From Paenibacillus sp. MAHUQ-63 (GTDB lineage: Bacteria; Bacillota; Bacilli; Paenibacillales; NBRC-103111): DNA of 64,000 nt. Shown in pieces: positions 56,289-64,000 of the stretch. Location: NCBI RefSeq assembly GCF_028765165.1, contig NZ_JARADB010000002.1:744001-808000 (forward strand). Reading direction: 5' to 3'. The translations under genes were made by a program, and so were the position numbers. How positions within the stretch are numbered: position 1 is the first letter of the stretch; each line of letters starts with the position of its first letter. Below the pieces are notes generated by a model that saw only the letters and a list, made by a program, of their open reading frames with translations, was not told the origin of the DNA and made no database searches.

Positions 56289-57158
56289 CTACGACTTGAC
56301 CGCCCCAATCATCACGCCTTTCACGAAATACTTCTGCAGGAACGGGTAGGCCAAGAGGATGGGAACCGTGGAAACCATAATGGTCGCAAATTTCAGAGGC
56401 TCTTCCAGGACGACGTTCGCATCGCCGATCGCCGTGGTATCCGCTTGGTTCATCTGGCCGGCAAGCACGATGTTGCGCAGGATGACCTGCAGAGGGAAGA
56501 GCTCCTGATCCCGCAAATAAAGCAGAGGCAGCAAGAAGTTATTCCATAAGCCTACGGCGTAGAACAAGCCGATGGTTGCGAATACCGCTTGCGATAATGG
56601 AAGAACGATCCGGAAGAAAACGCCGATATCGCTCAATCCGTCCATTTGACCGGATTCCTCCAGCTCCGCCGGAATCGCGGAGAAGAATGTACGCATGATA
56701 AGCAAGTTCCAAGTGCCCACTGCGCCAGGCAGCACCATGCCCCATATCGTGTCCATCACGCCAAGCTCTTTGACCACTAGAAAGGTCGGAATCATCCCGC
56801 CGCTGAAAAATAGGGTGAAAATGATCATCAGAGTGAATCCGCGCCCGAATATCATGTGCCGTTTGGCCAGGGCATAAGCGCCGAGCGAAGTGATGACCAG
56901 AGAAATCGCCGTACCAACTACGACGTAAACGATCGTGTTCCAGTAGGCGGTTCCGATGCGCGGATCTTTCAATACTACTTTATACATGTCGAGGGTAAAT
57001 CCTTTCGGATACCAGCTAATATCGCCCTTGAGCACATGAATGTTGCTGCTGAGGGAAACGGCGGCCATGTAGATGAACGGATACAGGGTCATCACAACGA
57101 CGCCTAGAAGGATGATGACGTTGATGACGGAGAACAACGATATTTTCGAAAGCTTCAT
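56289..57158 (-). CDS. Sugar ABC transporter permease (LplC-like)
   Basis: The 289-residue inner-membrane protein has six helices. The EAA loop that contacts the ATPase reads ELEESGQMDGLSDIGVFFRI, near residues 170-190. The end PFLQKYFVKGVMIGAVKS is typical of this family. It lies between its partner permease (29 bases upstream) and the binding protein. No ATPase gene is in the cluster; a shared MsmX-type ATPase elsewhere is expected. Confidence 0.93.
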   Translation of the reverse strand: MKLSKISLFSVINVIILLGVVVMTLYPFIYMAAVSLSSNIHVLKGDISWYPKGFTLDMYKVVLKDPRIGTAYWNTIVYVVVGTAISLVITSLGAYALAKRHMIFGRGFTLMIIFTLFFSGGMIPTFLVVKELGVMDTIWGMVLPGAVGTWNLLIMRTFFSAIPAELEESGQMDGLSDIGVFFRIVLPLSQAVFATIGLFYAVGLWNNFLLPLLYLRDQELFPLQVILRNIVLAGQMNQADTTAIGDANVVLEEPLKFATIMVSTVPILLAYPFLQKYFVKGVMIGAVKS

Positions 57159-57187
57159 TATGGAATATCCTCCTTAGCCTGCAAGGT

Positions 57188-58153
57188 CTACCAGAGACTT
57201 GTTTCGGAGAAGCGTTTGCTCAGCGCATTCGTGGTGTAGATGAAGAGGAAGCAGACGACGCCGGTGAACATGTCGATCGCAGCTGCGTAGCTGAAGTTGC
57301 CGCTGACAAGTCCCGTACGGTAGACGTAAGTGCTTAAGATGTCGGCCGTGGAATAAGTCGCCGGGTTATAGAGAAGGAACACTTTCTCGAAACCGATCTC
57401 CAGCACGCGTCCGACATTCAGGATGAATAGGATAATGATGGTCGTGGAGATTCCTGGCAGCGTGACATTCCACAGCTTGCGGAAGCGGCTCGCGCCGTCC
57501 ATATCGGCGGCTTCATAGAGGGAAGGATCGATCGAAGAGAGCGCAGCCAAGTAAATGATCGCTTCCCAGCCGATATGCTGCCATATTTCCGAGCTTACAT
57601 AGATGAATCGGAAGAGCTCCGGCTTCACCATGAAGTGGATCGGTTCCAAGCCGAAAGTTTGAATCAATTGATTAACGAAGCCTTGCGAAGGTGAGAGGAA
57701 CATGACGACCATACCGGCCACAACGACGTTGGAGATGAAATGCGGTAAATAACTGACCGTTTGCACGAAACGTTTGAATAGCATATGTTTTAACTCATTC
57801 AGCAGGAGAGCCAATACGATGGGAGCGGGGAATCCGAAAATGAGCTTGTTCACCCCGAGTAAAAACGTGTTTCGCAGCAGCACCCAGAAATCGGGACTGT
57901 TAAAAAACATGTTGTAATACTTCAGGCCAACCCAATTGCTGCTCCATATCCCCTTGTACAGGTTATAGTCTTTGAAGGAGATGACGATACCGAACATGGG
58001 TAAATACTTAAATAGCACATAGTACAGCAAACAAGGCAAGAACATGAGCAATAAATATTTGCTTCTTGCGATCTTCCTCCATAGGAGCCTTCGACTGGAC
58101 ACGGCCGGTAAGGGAAGATCCGACTTGGCTCCGGCTGCGTCTAACTTATTCAT
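57188..58153 (-). CDS. Sugar ABC transporter permease (LplB-like)
   Basis: The 321-residue permease has six helices, beginning with YLLLMFLPCLLYYVLFKYLP and the LplB-type FGIVISFKDYNLYKGIW. The EAA loop is YEAADMDGASRFRKLWNVTL. It is the first gene of the importer operon and divergent from the AraC regulator. Two ATG codons lie six bases apart; 58153 is nine bases from GAGGGG and preferred to 58159. Confidence 0.92.
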   Translation of the reverse strand: MNKLDAAGAKSDLPLPAVSSRRLLWRKIARSKYLLLMFLPCLLYYVLFKYLPMFGIVISFKDYNLYKGIWSSNWVGLKYYNMFFNSPDFWVLLRNTFLLGVNKLIFGFPAPIVLALLLNELKHMLFKRFVQTVSYLPHFISNVVVAGMVVMFLSPSQGFVNQLIQTFGLEPIHFMVKPELFRFIYVSSEIWQHIGWEAIIYLAALSSIDPSLYEAADMDGASRFRKLWNVTLPGISTTIIILFILNVGRVLEIGFEKVFLLYNPATYSTADILSTYVYRTGLVSGNFSYAAAIDMFTGVVCFLFIYTTNALSKRFSETSLW

Positions 58154-58353
58154 TGGCATATACCCCTCACTTTCCTATTCGCGGTATGTTGGAGCTGTCA
58201 CTGGCCTTGCCGAACAGAGCATCTTGGCTGCTGTTGCCGCTGCTTGGAAAAAGCATAACACCGTTCACGCGGGATGTAATCCGTGACATTTCCGAATTGT
58301 CCCCACTTTCTAAGAATTCCGTAAATATGTTAAGTTTTCGTGAAAGAATGAAA

Positions 58354-58382
58354 TTGCAAAGTGGCAGGTTTGTCCGTATTAT
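58354..58382 (+). promoter_or_regulatory. Promoter of the membrane AraC regulator
   Basis: TTGCAA and TATTAT are separated by 17 bases. Transcription would start near 58389, leaving a leader of about 60 bases. No convincing promoter was found on the other strand for the importer. Confidence 0.6.
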
Positions 58383-58448
58383 TTAAGTAAGACTTCTGCT
58401 ATCCGCGACGGATGGAGGAAACGATCGTTCAGCGCATCTAAACCGGAG

Positions 58449-60725
58449 GTGGGTAGGATACGATTAATAACGCGATTTCAATCCAGAACTTCTTCCTTGC
58501 TCATTCGTTTGCTGGTTGGGTTTCTTACGGTCATTGTGCTTCTTATGTCGTTTAACTACTTGTCCTTTACGTTTTTTCAAAACAATATTCGCAATGAAAT
58601 CATCCGTTATAACGCGCAAAATATTCGCTTTACCTCCGAGCGGTATGAGGAACATTTTCAATTAGTGCAAAAGCAGATGTACGCACTATATTTCCATGAT
58701 GATGTGAACCGGCTTCAGAAAGCTAGCGGGAACGCTCGATTCGAGCTGCTGGATCGGGTGAAACAAGAAATCGTTAAGGTTGTGGGGAATCCCCTCATCT
58801 ACGTGGACAACGCGATCATCGTTTTCAAAGAGGGTTCATTGACGCTCAGCAGGAACGGAACGAACGACAGGGTGGCGATGTTCGAGAAGTTTTATGCCAG
58901 CCGGGATTACCCGGATGCCTTTTGGCAGAAGCAGTTCAATGAAACGTACGCGTCCAAGCTGTTCCCCATGTCGATGTTCTACGAGCATGCTTTCCATCAA
59001 TCCGGGGATGCGACGTTCATGGGCCGCTTCATCCCGTATATTGTCAAGCACTGGCAGAACGATGACTTCTACCTCGTGGCCATGCTGGATGCCGACAAGC
59101 TGTTCGACGCGTTCCACCGGTCGGTCAACTCCAATTTCGTTATTCTGGACAAACAAGGCGAGTTGTTGTTCGCTACAGGCGGAGCGGCAGCCCGCACGAA
59201 TCTCCCGAATCTGCCTGCCGGCAAAACGTATTTCTTGCACGACAATACCTATTACTTCTATCAGACCGGAGCGAATAGCGGTTTCACCTATTTAAATATC
59301 ATTCCAGGGGCTAGTATATCGGAGCAGGTATCCAAGCTTAATTTGACGTTGATCGTTCTGCTGGTGTTAGCCTTGATCGTAAGCATCGTCGTTTCTGTAT
59401 TATTCAGCGTACGCTTTAACCGCCCTGTGAAGCGGCTTGTCACTTCGCTTCAGATGCCGGGCGGAGAGGATCTGCGGTTCAAAAGCAATATCCGCGAATT
59501 CGAGCTGATCGGTCAGAAGCTGGACGATATGCTCCAAGCGAACGCACGGATCCAATCGGATCTCGCGCAGAAAAATATTCAGCTCATGTCCTATGATTAC
59601 TTGAATAAGCTGAAGAAGATCTACAGCGGATCGCGGGGAAGCGTCGACATCGTTTCCACACAGGAATATCGATTCGTCGTCTATGAAGTGACCTACAAGG
59701 ACAGGTTCTGGGAGGAAATGAGAGAAGAGCCCGGACCTTTAACGTACAGCATTTATACATATATCAATCATAGCTTGCTGCAAGTATTCCCCGCATCGTT
59801 AACGATTCAGGTGGAGAGCCTCCAGATACTGTCGGTCATTAACGAAATCGACGATGAGCGATTCGAAGCTTATCTGTCGGAGCTGCTGAAGGTCGTCGCT
59901 CATGACGCCGATTTCTATTTCCTGACGATTGCCCTATCACCGGCCTATCCGCAGTCTTTCGATTTCACGGTAGCTTATGAACAGACGGTTAAGCTGTTGA
60001 AGGAGCGCAAGCTTAACGAGGATACCCAAATCGTTCGTGAGCCGAACGGCCGCCCGGCGATGCATCGGCTTACGGCAGCACAGGAACAACAGTTCGACTC
60101 CAATCTGGCTGCAGGCAACACGCAGGAGCTGCTGCATCTGCTTGACCGTCAGCTGGCCATTATGGAACGCAAGTGCGAAACCTTGCTGCAGTATCAAGAA
60201 TTTCTGGTCGATATCGTTCAGAAGGTGCGGAAGTCGTTCCATACGCTGCGCTTAGACGAACGGGCGCTGCAGCCAATTATCTCCGGGCTCAATACAGGGC
60301 AAAGCTTTTACTCGGGGAAGCATTACCGCAAATTTTTCAGCCAGCTGCTTGTTGCCGCTTGCGAGGAAATTAGAAGGAATCAGAAGAACGGCGACCCTGT
60401 CATCGACTTTGTTTTTGACTACGTATCCAACAACTATACTCAAGATATAAGTTTGGACATTTTGGCCGAACATCTGCATATCACCGGCGGATACTTATCC
60501 ACGTATTTCAAAGAGAAAACAGGGGAAAACTTCATTGATTACGTGAATGGAGTTCGAGTCGGCATAGCCCAGCAGCTGCTGCTGGAAACGGATTTGCGCA
60601 TTCAGGATGTCGCTTCCCGTGCAGGCTATCAGAATATTAATTCGTTCAACCGGATGTTCAAGAAATTCACAGGCGTGTCGCCCAGGGAATTCCGGAAGGA
60701 GAAGCGGACGGAAGAGGAAGAGTAG
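58449..60725 (+). CDS. Membrane-bound AraC-family regulator of the importer
   Basis: This protein of about 758 residues has one membrane helix near residues 20-40, an extracellular sensor region to about 290, a second helix at about 293-318 (LTLIVLLVLALIVSIVVSVL), a cytoplasmic region, and two C-terminal helix-turn-helix motifs (ISLDILAEHLHITGGYLSTY; IQDVASRAGYQNINSFNRMF). Such regulators sense sugars outside and activate the adjacent LplABC operon. The start is uncertain: GTG 58449 overlaps the only ribosome site, GGAGGT at 58445-58450. A non-standard ATA at 58458 would be well spaced. I list the GTG. A terminator follows at 60726-60747. Confidence 0.88.
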   Translation: MGRIRLITRFQSRTSSLLIRLLVGFLTVIVLLMSFNYLSFTFFQNNIRNEIIRYNAQNIRFTSERYEEHFQLVQKQMYALYFHDDVNRLQKASGNARFELLDRVKQEIVKVVGNPLIYVDNAIIVFKEGSLTLSRNGTNDRVAMFEKFYASRDYPDAFWQKQFNETYASKLFPMSMFYEHAFHQSGDATFMGRFIPYIVKHWQNDDFYLVAMLDADKLFDAFHRSVNSNFVILDKQGELLFATGGAAARTNLPNLPAGKTYFLHDNTYYFYQTGANSGFTYLNIIPGASISEQVSKLNLTLIVLLVLALIVSIVVSVLFSVRFNRPVKRLVTSLQMPGGEDLRFKSNIREFELIGQKLDDMLQANARIQSDLAQKNIQLMSYDYLNKLKKIYSGSRGSVDIVSTQEYRFVVYEVTYKDRFWEEMREEPGPLTYSIYTYINHSLLQVFPASLTIQVESLQILSVINEIDDERFEAYLSELLKVVAHDADFYFLTIALSPAYPQSFDFTVAYEQTVKLLKERKLNEDTQIVREPNGRPAMHRLTAAQEQQFDSNLAAGNTQELLHLLDRQLAIMERKCETLLQYQEFLVDIVQKVRKSFHTLRLDERALQPIISGLNTGQSFYSGKHYRKFFSQLLVAACEEIRRNQKNGDPVIDFVFDYVSNNYTQDISLDILAEHLHITGGYLSTYFKEKTGENFIDYVNGVRVGIAQQLLLETDLRIQDVASRAGYQNINSFNRMFKKFTGVSPREFRKEKRTEEEE

Positions 60726-60747
60726 GAGCAGCAGCTGCTCTTTTTTT
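60726..60747 (+). terminator. Terminator after the AraC regulator
   Basis: GAGCAG-CAG-CTGCTC is a perfect 6-bp stem followed by seven T. Confidence 0.8.
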
Positions 60748-60845
60748 ATTGCGATCTGCCGAATAATGGAATAGAAGCGCCTCCGGCATCACATGATAAG
60801 TCTAGCCGTTCATCAAGAAATCATGAGACGCAAGGGGGAGCTTAT

Positions 60846-61658
60846 ATGAAATTAACGACGGAGCAGCGGATTACCCTCCACGGGTTTAATAACTTGACCA
60901 AATCGTTAAGTTTTAATATGTACGACATTTGCTTTACGAAGACGAAGGAAGAGCGCGAAGCGTATATTGCCTACATCGACCAGCAGTACAATGCGGAGCG
61001 GTTGACGGCTATCTTGAAATCCGTAGCCGATATCATCGGTGCGCATGTTCTTAATATCGCCAAGCAGGACTATGAGCCTCAGGGATCGAGTGTGACGATG
61101 CTGGTCTCGGAAGGGCCGATCGAGAAGGCGCCTAACGAATCGTTCGAGGAATCGCCCGGACCTCTCCCGGAGGCCGTCGTCATGCATCTGAACACCAGCC
61201 ACATTACGGTGCATACGTATCCCGAATATCATCCGGATGAAGGCATCAGCACCTTCAGGGCTGACATCGACGTCTCCACCTGCGGGGAAATATCTCCGCT
61301 GAAGGCGCTCAATTACCTCATCCACTCCTTCGATAACGACATTCTGACGATGGATTATAGGGTTAGGGGCTTCACCCGCGACATTAATGGTCATAAGCTG
61401 TTCATCGATCACGAAATCAGTTCGATCCAGAACTATATCCCCAGCGATATCCAAGACTTGTATCAGATGATCGATGTGAACGTCTATCAGGAAAACATTT
61501 TCCACACCAAATGCAAGCTGCGTGAGTTTGATCTCAACAATTATTTGTTCGGCTATACGAAAGATTCGCTGAGCAAGGAGGAGCAGCTGGAGATCGAGAA
61601 GAGCGTGAAGTGGGAGATGGATGAGATTTTTTACGGGAAAAATATGGTGTTTACTTGA
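60846..61658 (+). CDS. speD: S-adenosylmethionine decarboxylase proenzyme (E. coli SpeD type)
   Basis: The enzyme makes decarboxylated SAM for spermidine synthesis and cleaves itself to form a pyruvoyl cofactor. The self-cleavage serine is S118 in [14 protein letters not shown], equivalent to S112 in E. coli KSHICVHTYPE. The catalytic cysteine lies in [15 protein letters not shown]. At 270 residues it is the large single-gene class, not the short SpeH form of B. subtilis. No spermidine synthase gene is adjacent. The ATG follows AAGGGGGAG. A terminator lies at 61694-61726. Confidence 0.95.
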   Translation: MKLTTEQRITLHGFNNLTKSLSFNMYDICFTKTKEEREAYIAYIDQQYNAERLTAILKSVADIIGAHVLNIAKQDYEPQGSSVTMLVSEGPIEKAPNESFEESPGPLPEAVVMHLNTSHITVHTYPEYHPDEGISTFRADIDVSTCGEISPLKALNYLIHSFDNDILTMDYRVRGFTRDINGHKLFIDHEISSIQNYIPSDIQDLYQMIDVNVYQENIFHTKCKLREFDLNNYLFGYTKDSLSKEEQLEIEKSVKWEMDEIFYGKNMVFT

Positions 61659-61693
61659 ATATGTACGGTCGCATCGGACGGTGTAACACAGCT

Positions 61694-61726
61694 AGGGCCT
61701 CCAGGAAATCATTCCTGGGGCTTTTT
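61694..61726 (+). terminator. Terminator after speD
   Basis: GCC-(T)-CCAGGAA pairs with TTCCTGG-GGC around ATCA, with one bulged T, followed by TTTTT. Confidence 0.8.
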
Positions 61727-61750
61727 GGCATTTCAAGACAAATACCCGGA

Positions 61751-61779
61751 TTGACAAACGGTCGAAGGCAGCGTATGAT
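61751..61779 (+). promoter_or_regulatory. Strong promoter of the MoxR-VWA operon
   Basis: A perfect TTGACA and TATGAT are separated by 17 bases. Transcription should begin at about 61787, at the edge of a TTAGTAAA repeat tract. Confidence 0.85.
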
Positions 61780-61788
61780 AAGTTTCAG

Positions 61789-61822
61789 ATTTAGTAAATT
61801 AGTAAATTAGTAATTTAGTAAA
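61789..61822. repeat. TTAGTAAA repeat tract at the transcription start
   Basis: Four close repeats of TTAGTAAAT (one reads TTAGTAATT) lie 9-10 bases apart between the promoter and the first gene. It could be an operator for a repressor or part of the RNA leader. Confidence 0.6.
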
Positions 61823-61852
61823 TGAAAAAACTGAAGTGGAGTGTGCCCACCA

Positions 61853-62332
61853 ATGAAAATTCCAACATCTTTGAAACATAAACCCGTTATCGTTTCTGAA
61901 AATTACGAGCAGGTTGACGGCAGATATGCCAACAACACGGATGCTCAAGGCTTATCGTTAGGACTCGCCCAATGGAACGACCGGGGCAAGGTTGATATTT
62001 CAGCCAAAGTATGGAGATACACCGGGGAGAAGTGGTCGAGGCAATCCGAGGAGCTGCCCATGCACCGTGTGCTGGACCTGGCTATTCTGATATGCAGAAG
62101 CAACCTGTACTTCCAGGACGCCTATCGCTTCCCCAAAATGTACGATCCCGAGAATACGATGATTGACCGTATCGGTCTGCAAGGGGATGCGATGACGGTA
62201 TCCGTCTGTGCCGACAATCCCATGATCGACCAAGATATTCAGTTATTCGCTCAAGCTCTTGGCGACGACGGCGAAATGATCGGCGAAAGGCTTCGCGTCT
62301 TATCCAGCCTGCTGAAAGAGATGGGTTATTGA
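61853..62332 (+). CDS. Conserved-looking protein of unknown function upstream of a MoxR ATPase
   Basis: This 159-residue soluble protein contains ENYEQVDGRYANNTDAQGLS, LAQWNDRGKVDISAKVWR, and a helical C-terminus DGEMIGERLRVLSSLLKEM. It looks like a compact alpha/beta domain; it may belong to DUF6530, but I could not check this. GTG 61841 overlaps the ribosome site, so ATG 61853 is chosen. The AAA+ ATPase follows 26 bases later and then a VWA protein, so this is probably their partner or substrate. No catalytic motif is visible. Confidence 0.8.
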   Translation: MKIPTSLKHKPVIVSENYEQVDGRYANNTDAQGLSLGLAQWNDRGKVDISAKVWRYTGEKWSRQSEELPMHRVLDLAILICRSNLYFQDAYRFPKMYDPENTMIDRIGLQGDAMTVSVCADNPMIDQDIQLFAQALGDDGEMIGERLRVLSSLLKEMGY

Positions 62333-62358
62333 AATGAGAGCTAGAAAGGAACATTGTT

Positions 62359-63366
62359 ATGGAAAAACTTGAAGATTATACGCTGTCTCCCGGCAGGCTA
62401 TTTACCGCTAGCGAACGAGAGCTGATTTGGAGCAAACCCTCCTCCCATAAAGTCAGTGAAGAAGAACGCCGAATATGCCGGGAAATCAAGCGGAATTGGC
62501 AGCGCGGCGAAATGAAAATCGCCAATATTTTGCTTGAGGGCGATGCCGGGACCGGCAAAACGCAGCTGGCCAAAGCATTGTCGGCGGAGCTCGGGCTGCC
62601 GTATACGAAAGTGACCTGTTTCGCCGATATGGATAAATCGGATATTATCGGCTCCATTTTGCCGGTCATTCCGCCGGAGACATCCGACTCGCAGGAGCAT
62701 GGTGAGCAAAGCGCAGCGTCCAAGCATGAGAAGGATGCGGTCGAATACCGCTTTTATCCTTCCGAGATTGTCCGCGCTTATCAAAATGGCTACCTGCTGG
62801 AAATTCAAGAACCGACCGTTATTCGGGACGCCGCGGTATTAATGGCTCTGAACTCGGCATTAGAGCTGGATGGGAGCATCAATCTGCCGACCGGGATCAT
62901 TCGCAGACATCCGGATTTCGTTGCCGTTATAACAACCAACCGCAGTTATGCAGGAACGAGACCGCTGAATGAAGCGCTGCGCGACAGAGTTCAGCATACG
63001 GAGAAGATGGACCTGCCCGCGAAAGCAACGATGGTTGAAAGGGCTAAGGCGAAGACAGGCTTCCAAGACGATAAAGTGTTGGATGTTCTCGCCGATACGA
63101 TCATTATTTTGGACCAAACGGCCCGGGCTCATGCAATCAAGGGCGTGGCCGGCATGCGCTCCTACTTTTATTGGGGGGATGCCGTGGCCGGCGGCGCTTC
63201 AGTCAAGCAATCTCTGTATCATAAAGTCATTTATAAAATTACAACCGACGAAGAAGAAATCAAGATACTGGAAGAAGCCTTGCAGCGGCATGGCTTGCTT
63301 GCCGGATTGGACGAAGTGGAGTCCGATCTTCAAAAAAAAAACGGATTTTGGATACCGCAGAAATGA
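62359..63366 (+). CDS. MoxR-type AAA+ ATPase
   Basis: This is a 335-residue ATPase with Walker A EGDAGTGKTQLAKAL near residue 68, a helix-2 insert (DKSDIIGSILPVIPP), and a Walker B-like segment NGYLLEIQEPTVIRD near 142. Sensor 1 is VAVITTNRSY, and arginine-finger region ALRDRVQH is near 210. MoxR ATPases usually act with VWA-domain proteins to remodel or insert metals into target proteins. The stop codon overlaps the start of the VWA gene (ATGA), so the pair is translationally coupled. The ribosome site is AAAGGAAC. Confidence 0.92.
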   Translation: MEKLEDYTLSPGRLFTASERELIWSKPSSHKVSEEERRICREIKRNWQRGEMKIANILLEGDAGTGKTQLAKALSAELGLPYTKVTCFADMDKSDIIGSILPVIPPETSDSQEHGEQSAASKHEKDAVEYRFYPSEIVRAYQNGYLLEIQEPTVIRDAAVLMALNSALELDGSINLPTGIIRRHPDFVAVITTNRSYAGTRPLNEALRDRVQHTEKMDLPAKATMVERAKAKTGFQDDKVLDVLADTIIILDQTARAHAIKGVAGMRSYFYWGDAVAGGASVKQSLYHKVIYKITTDEEEIKILEEALQRHGLLAGLDEVESDLQKKNGFWIPQK

Positions 63367-64000
63367 AGTCGTGGGGTGAGCTGGACAGCTTCGAATTGGA
63401 GCCGGACACGCAAGCGGAGGCTGAGGGCATAGCCCTGAAGAGAACGGCGGATAGCGAAGCCAATGCTTCTCAGGCTGCCGACGACTCGACGAGAATGGAA
63501 AGCTCAGACAAAGGGGAACACGGAGCCTCCAAATATCATCAAGCCAATCCCGAAGCTATGACGGAGATTGAGCAGCAGCAAGAGCGCAATTTCCGCCAGA
63601 AATTGAATCGTGACGCCCGTGAGATCGTATCCGACTCGATTCATAAGGGGGTCAAACTCATTGTGCATCGCCCCTCCTACAGCGGGTCCGATGAGCAGGA
63701 ATATAAGCGTGTTAGCAGAGAGCTAATGCCTGTCGTCCGAGAAATTGCTCGAAAAACTTTACCGCTGCTGGAGCATGAACATGCACCTGAATTTGCCAGA
63801 AACCAACTGTATGGCAGCAAGTTTCAAGCGGACAGCGTCGCGTATCATGATTTCAGATACTTCGCCAAGAAACGGCCGCCGACGGAGTCTCCGTCGCTTG
63901 TCGTTGGCTTAAGAGTTGATGAGTCCGCCTCCATGGCTGCCTTCGGGCGTCTGGACGCGGCCAAGCGTGCAGTGCTGGCCGTTTATGAGTTTTGTCGAAT
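63363..64000 (+). CDS. VWA-domain protein (CobT/BatA-like), N-terminal part
   Basis: At least 212 residues are present before the window ends; the frame is open to base 64000. The N-terminal 60 residues are acidic and Ser/Ala-rich. A helical middle follows (EQQQERNFRQKLNRDAREIV; YKRVSRELMPVVREIARK). The von Willebrand A domain then begins with VVGLRVDESASMAAFGRLDA, carrying the DxSxS metal-site motif. The start ATG overlaps the MoxR stop. It is the expected partner of the MoxR-type ATPase, as in cobalt-chelatase-like and Bat systems. Confidence 0.88.
   Translation, partial: MKSWGELDSFELEPDTQAEAEGIALKRTADSEANASQAADDSTRMESSDKGEHGASKYHQANPEAMTEIEQQQERNFRQKLNRDAREIVSDSIHKGVKLIVHRPSYSGSDEQEYKRVSRELMPVVREIARKTLPLLEHEHAPEFARNQLYGSKFQADSVAYHDFRYFAKKRPPTESPSLVVGLRVDESASMAAFGRLDAAKRAVLAVYEFCR

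Overview
The window looks like chromosome from a Paenibacillus-type Firmicute (family Paenibacillaceae). The signs are AGGAGG-like ribosome sites with frequent GTG and TTG starts, S-layer homology and copper-amine-oxidase 'stalk' domains on exported proteins, LplABC-type sugar transporters without their own ATPase, large membrane-bound AraC regulators, a tandem dynamin like Bacillus DynA, and a glgBCDA glycogen operon. No rRNA, tRNA, transposase, phage gene or CRISPR array was seen.

Layout. 1-293: start of an iron-siderophore binding lipoprotein on the minus strand, under a perfect Fur box. 541-2595: leuCD. 2839-7760: cell-envelope genes (amidase, GerMN lipoprotein, SLH protein). 7959-12697: nth, an unknown small gene and a double dynamin GTPase. 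12965-16668: a heterodimeric ABC exporter. 16669-18750: about 2 kb of non-coding repeats. 18751-21575: GDSL hydrolase and an ABC-2 transporter. 21639-26072: parE-parC (topoisomerase IV). 26063-29657: a small minus-strand gene, a MarR regulator, a pseudouridine synthase, an rRNA-type methyltransferase and a PrsA-like foldase. 29838-35832: glgBCDA plus a small gene. 35943-37903: cardiolipin synthase and a VOC protein. 38016-41161: AraC regulator divergent from beta-glucuronidase. 41162-42548: about 1.4 kb of non-coding repeats. 42549-47180: membrane protein, a NarL-type two-component pair and an AraC/GyrI-like regulator. 47383-60725: an amino-sugar catabolic region. 60846-61658: speD. 61853-64000: a small protein, a MoxR-type AAA+ ATPase and a VWA protein cut by the window edge.

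The strongest unexplained signal is a family of non-coding elements, each exactly 185 bp, at two distant loci. Each carries four copies of an 11-bp site (CTAACGGACAC or its complement) in fixed geometry: two direct copies 50 bp apart, an 85-bp inverted pair, then a second 50-bp direct pair. Five lie in tandem at 16930-18091 with a 245-bp period. Two more lie at 41169-41353 and 42205-42389, apparently in the opposite orientation. Internal sequence differs between the loci but the spacing does not. A 62-bp minisatellite directly follows the first array.

The amino-sugar region is the best candidate for a new pathway. It has three Gfo/Idh/MocA proteins, a NagA-like deacetylase, and one polypeptide that fuses a TIM-barrel sugar isomerase/epimerase to a NagB-like glucosamine-6-phosphate deaminase. 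Converging on these are a cytosolic beta-propeller protein and an LplABC-type importer, with a divergent sensor-like AraC regulator. No secreted glycosidase is encoded, so an imported N-acetylated oligosaccharide is probably dismantled inside the cell. That is inference; the substrate is unknown.
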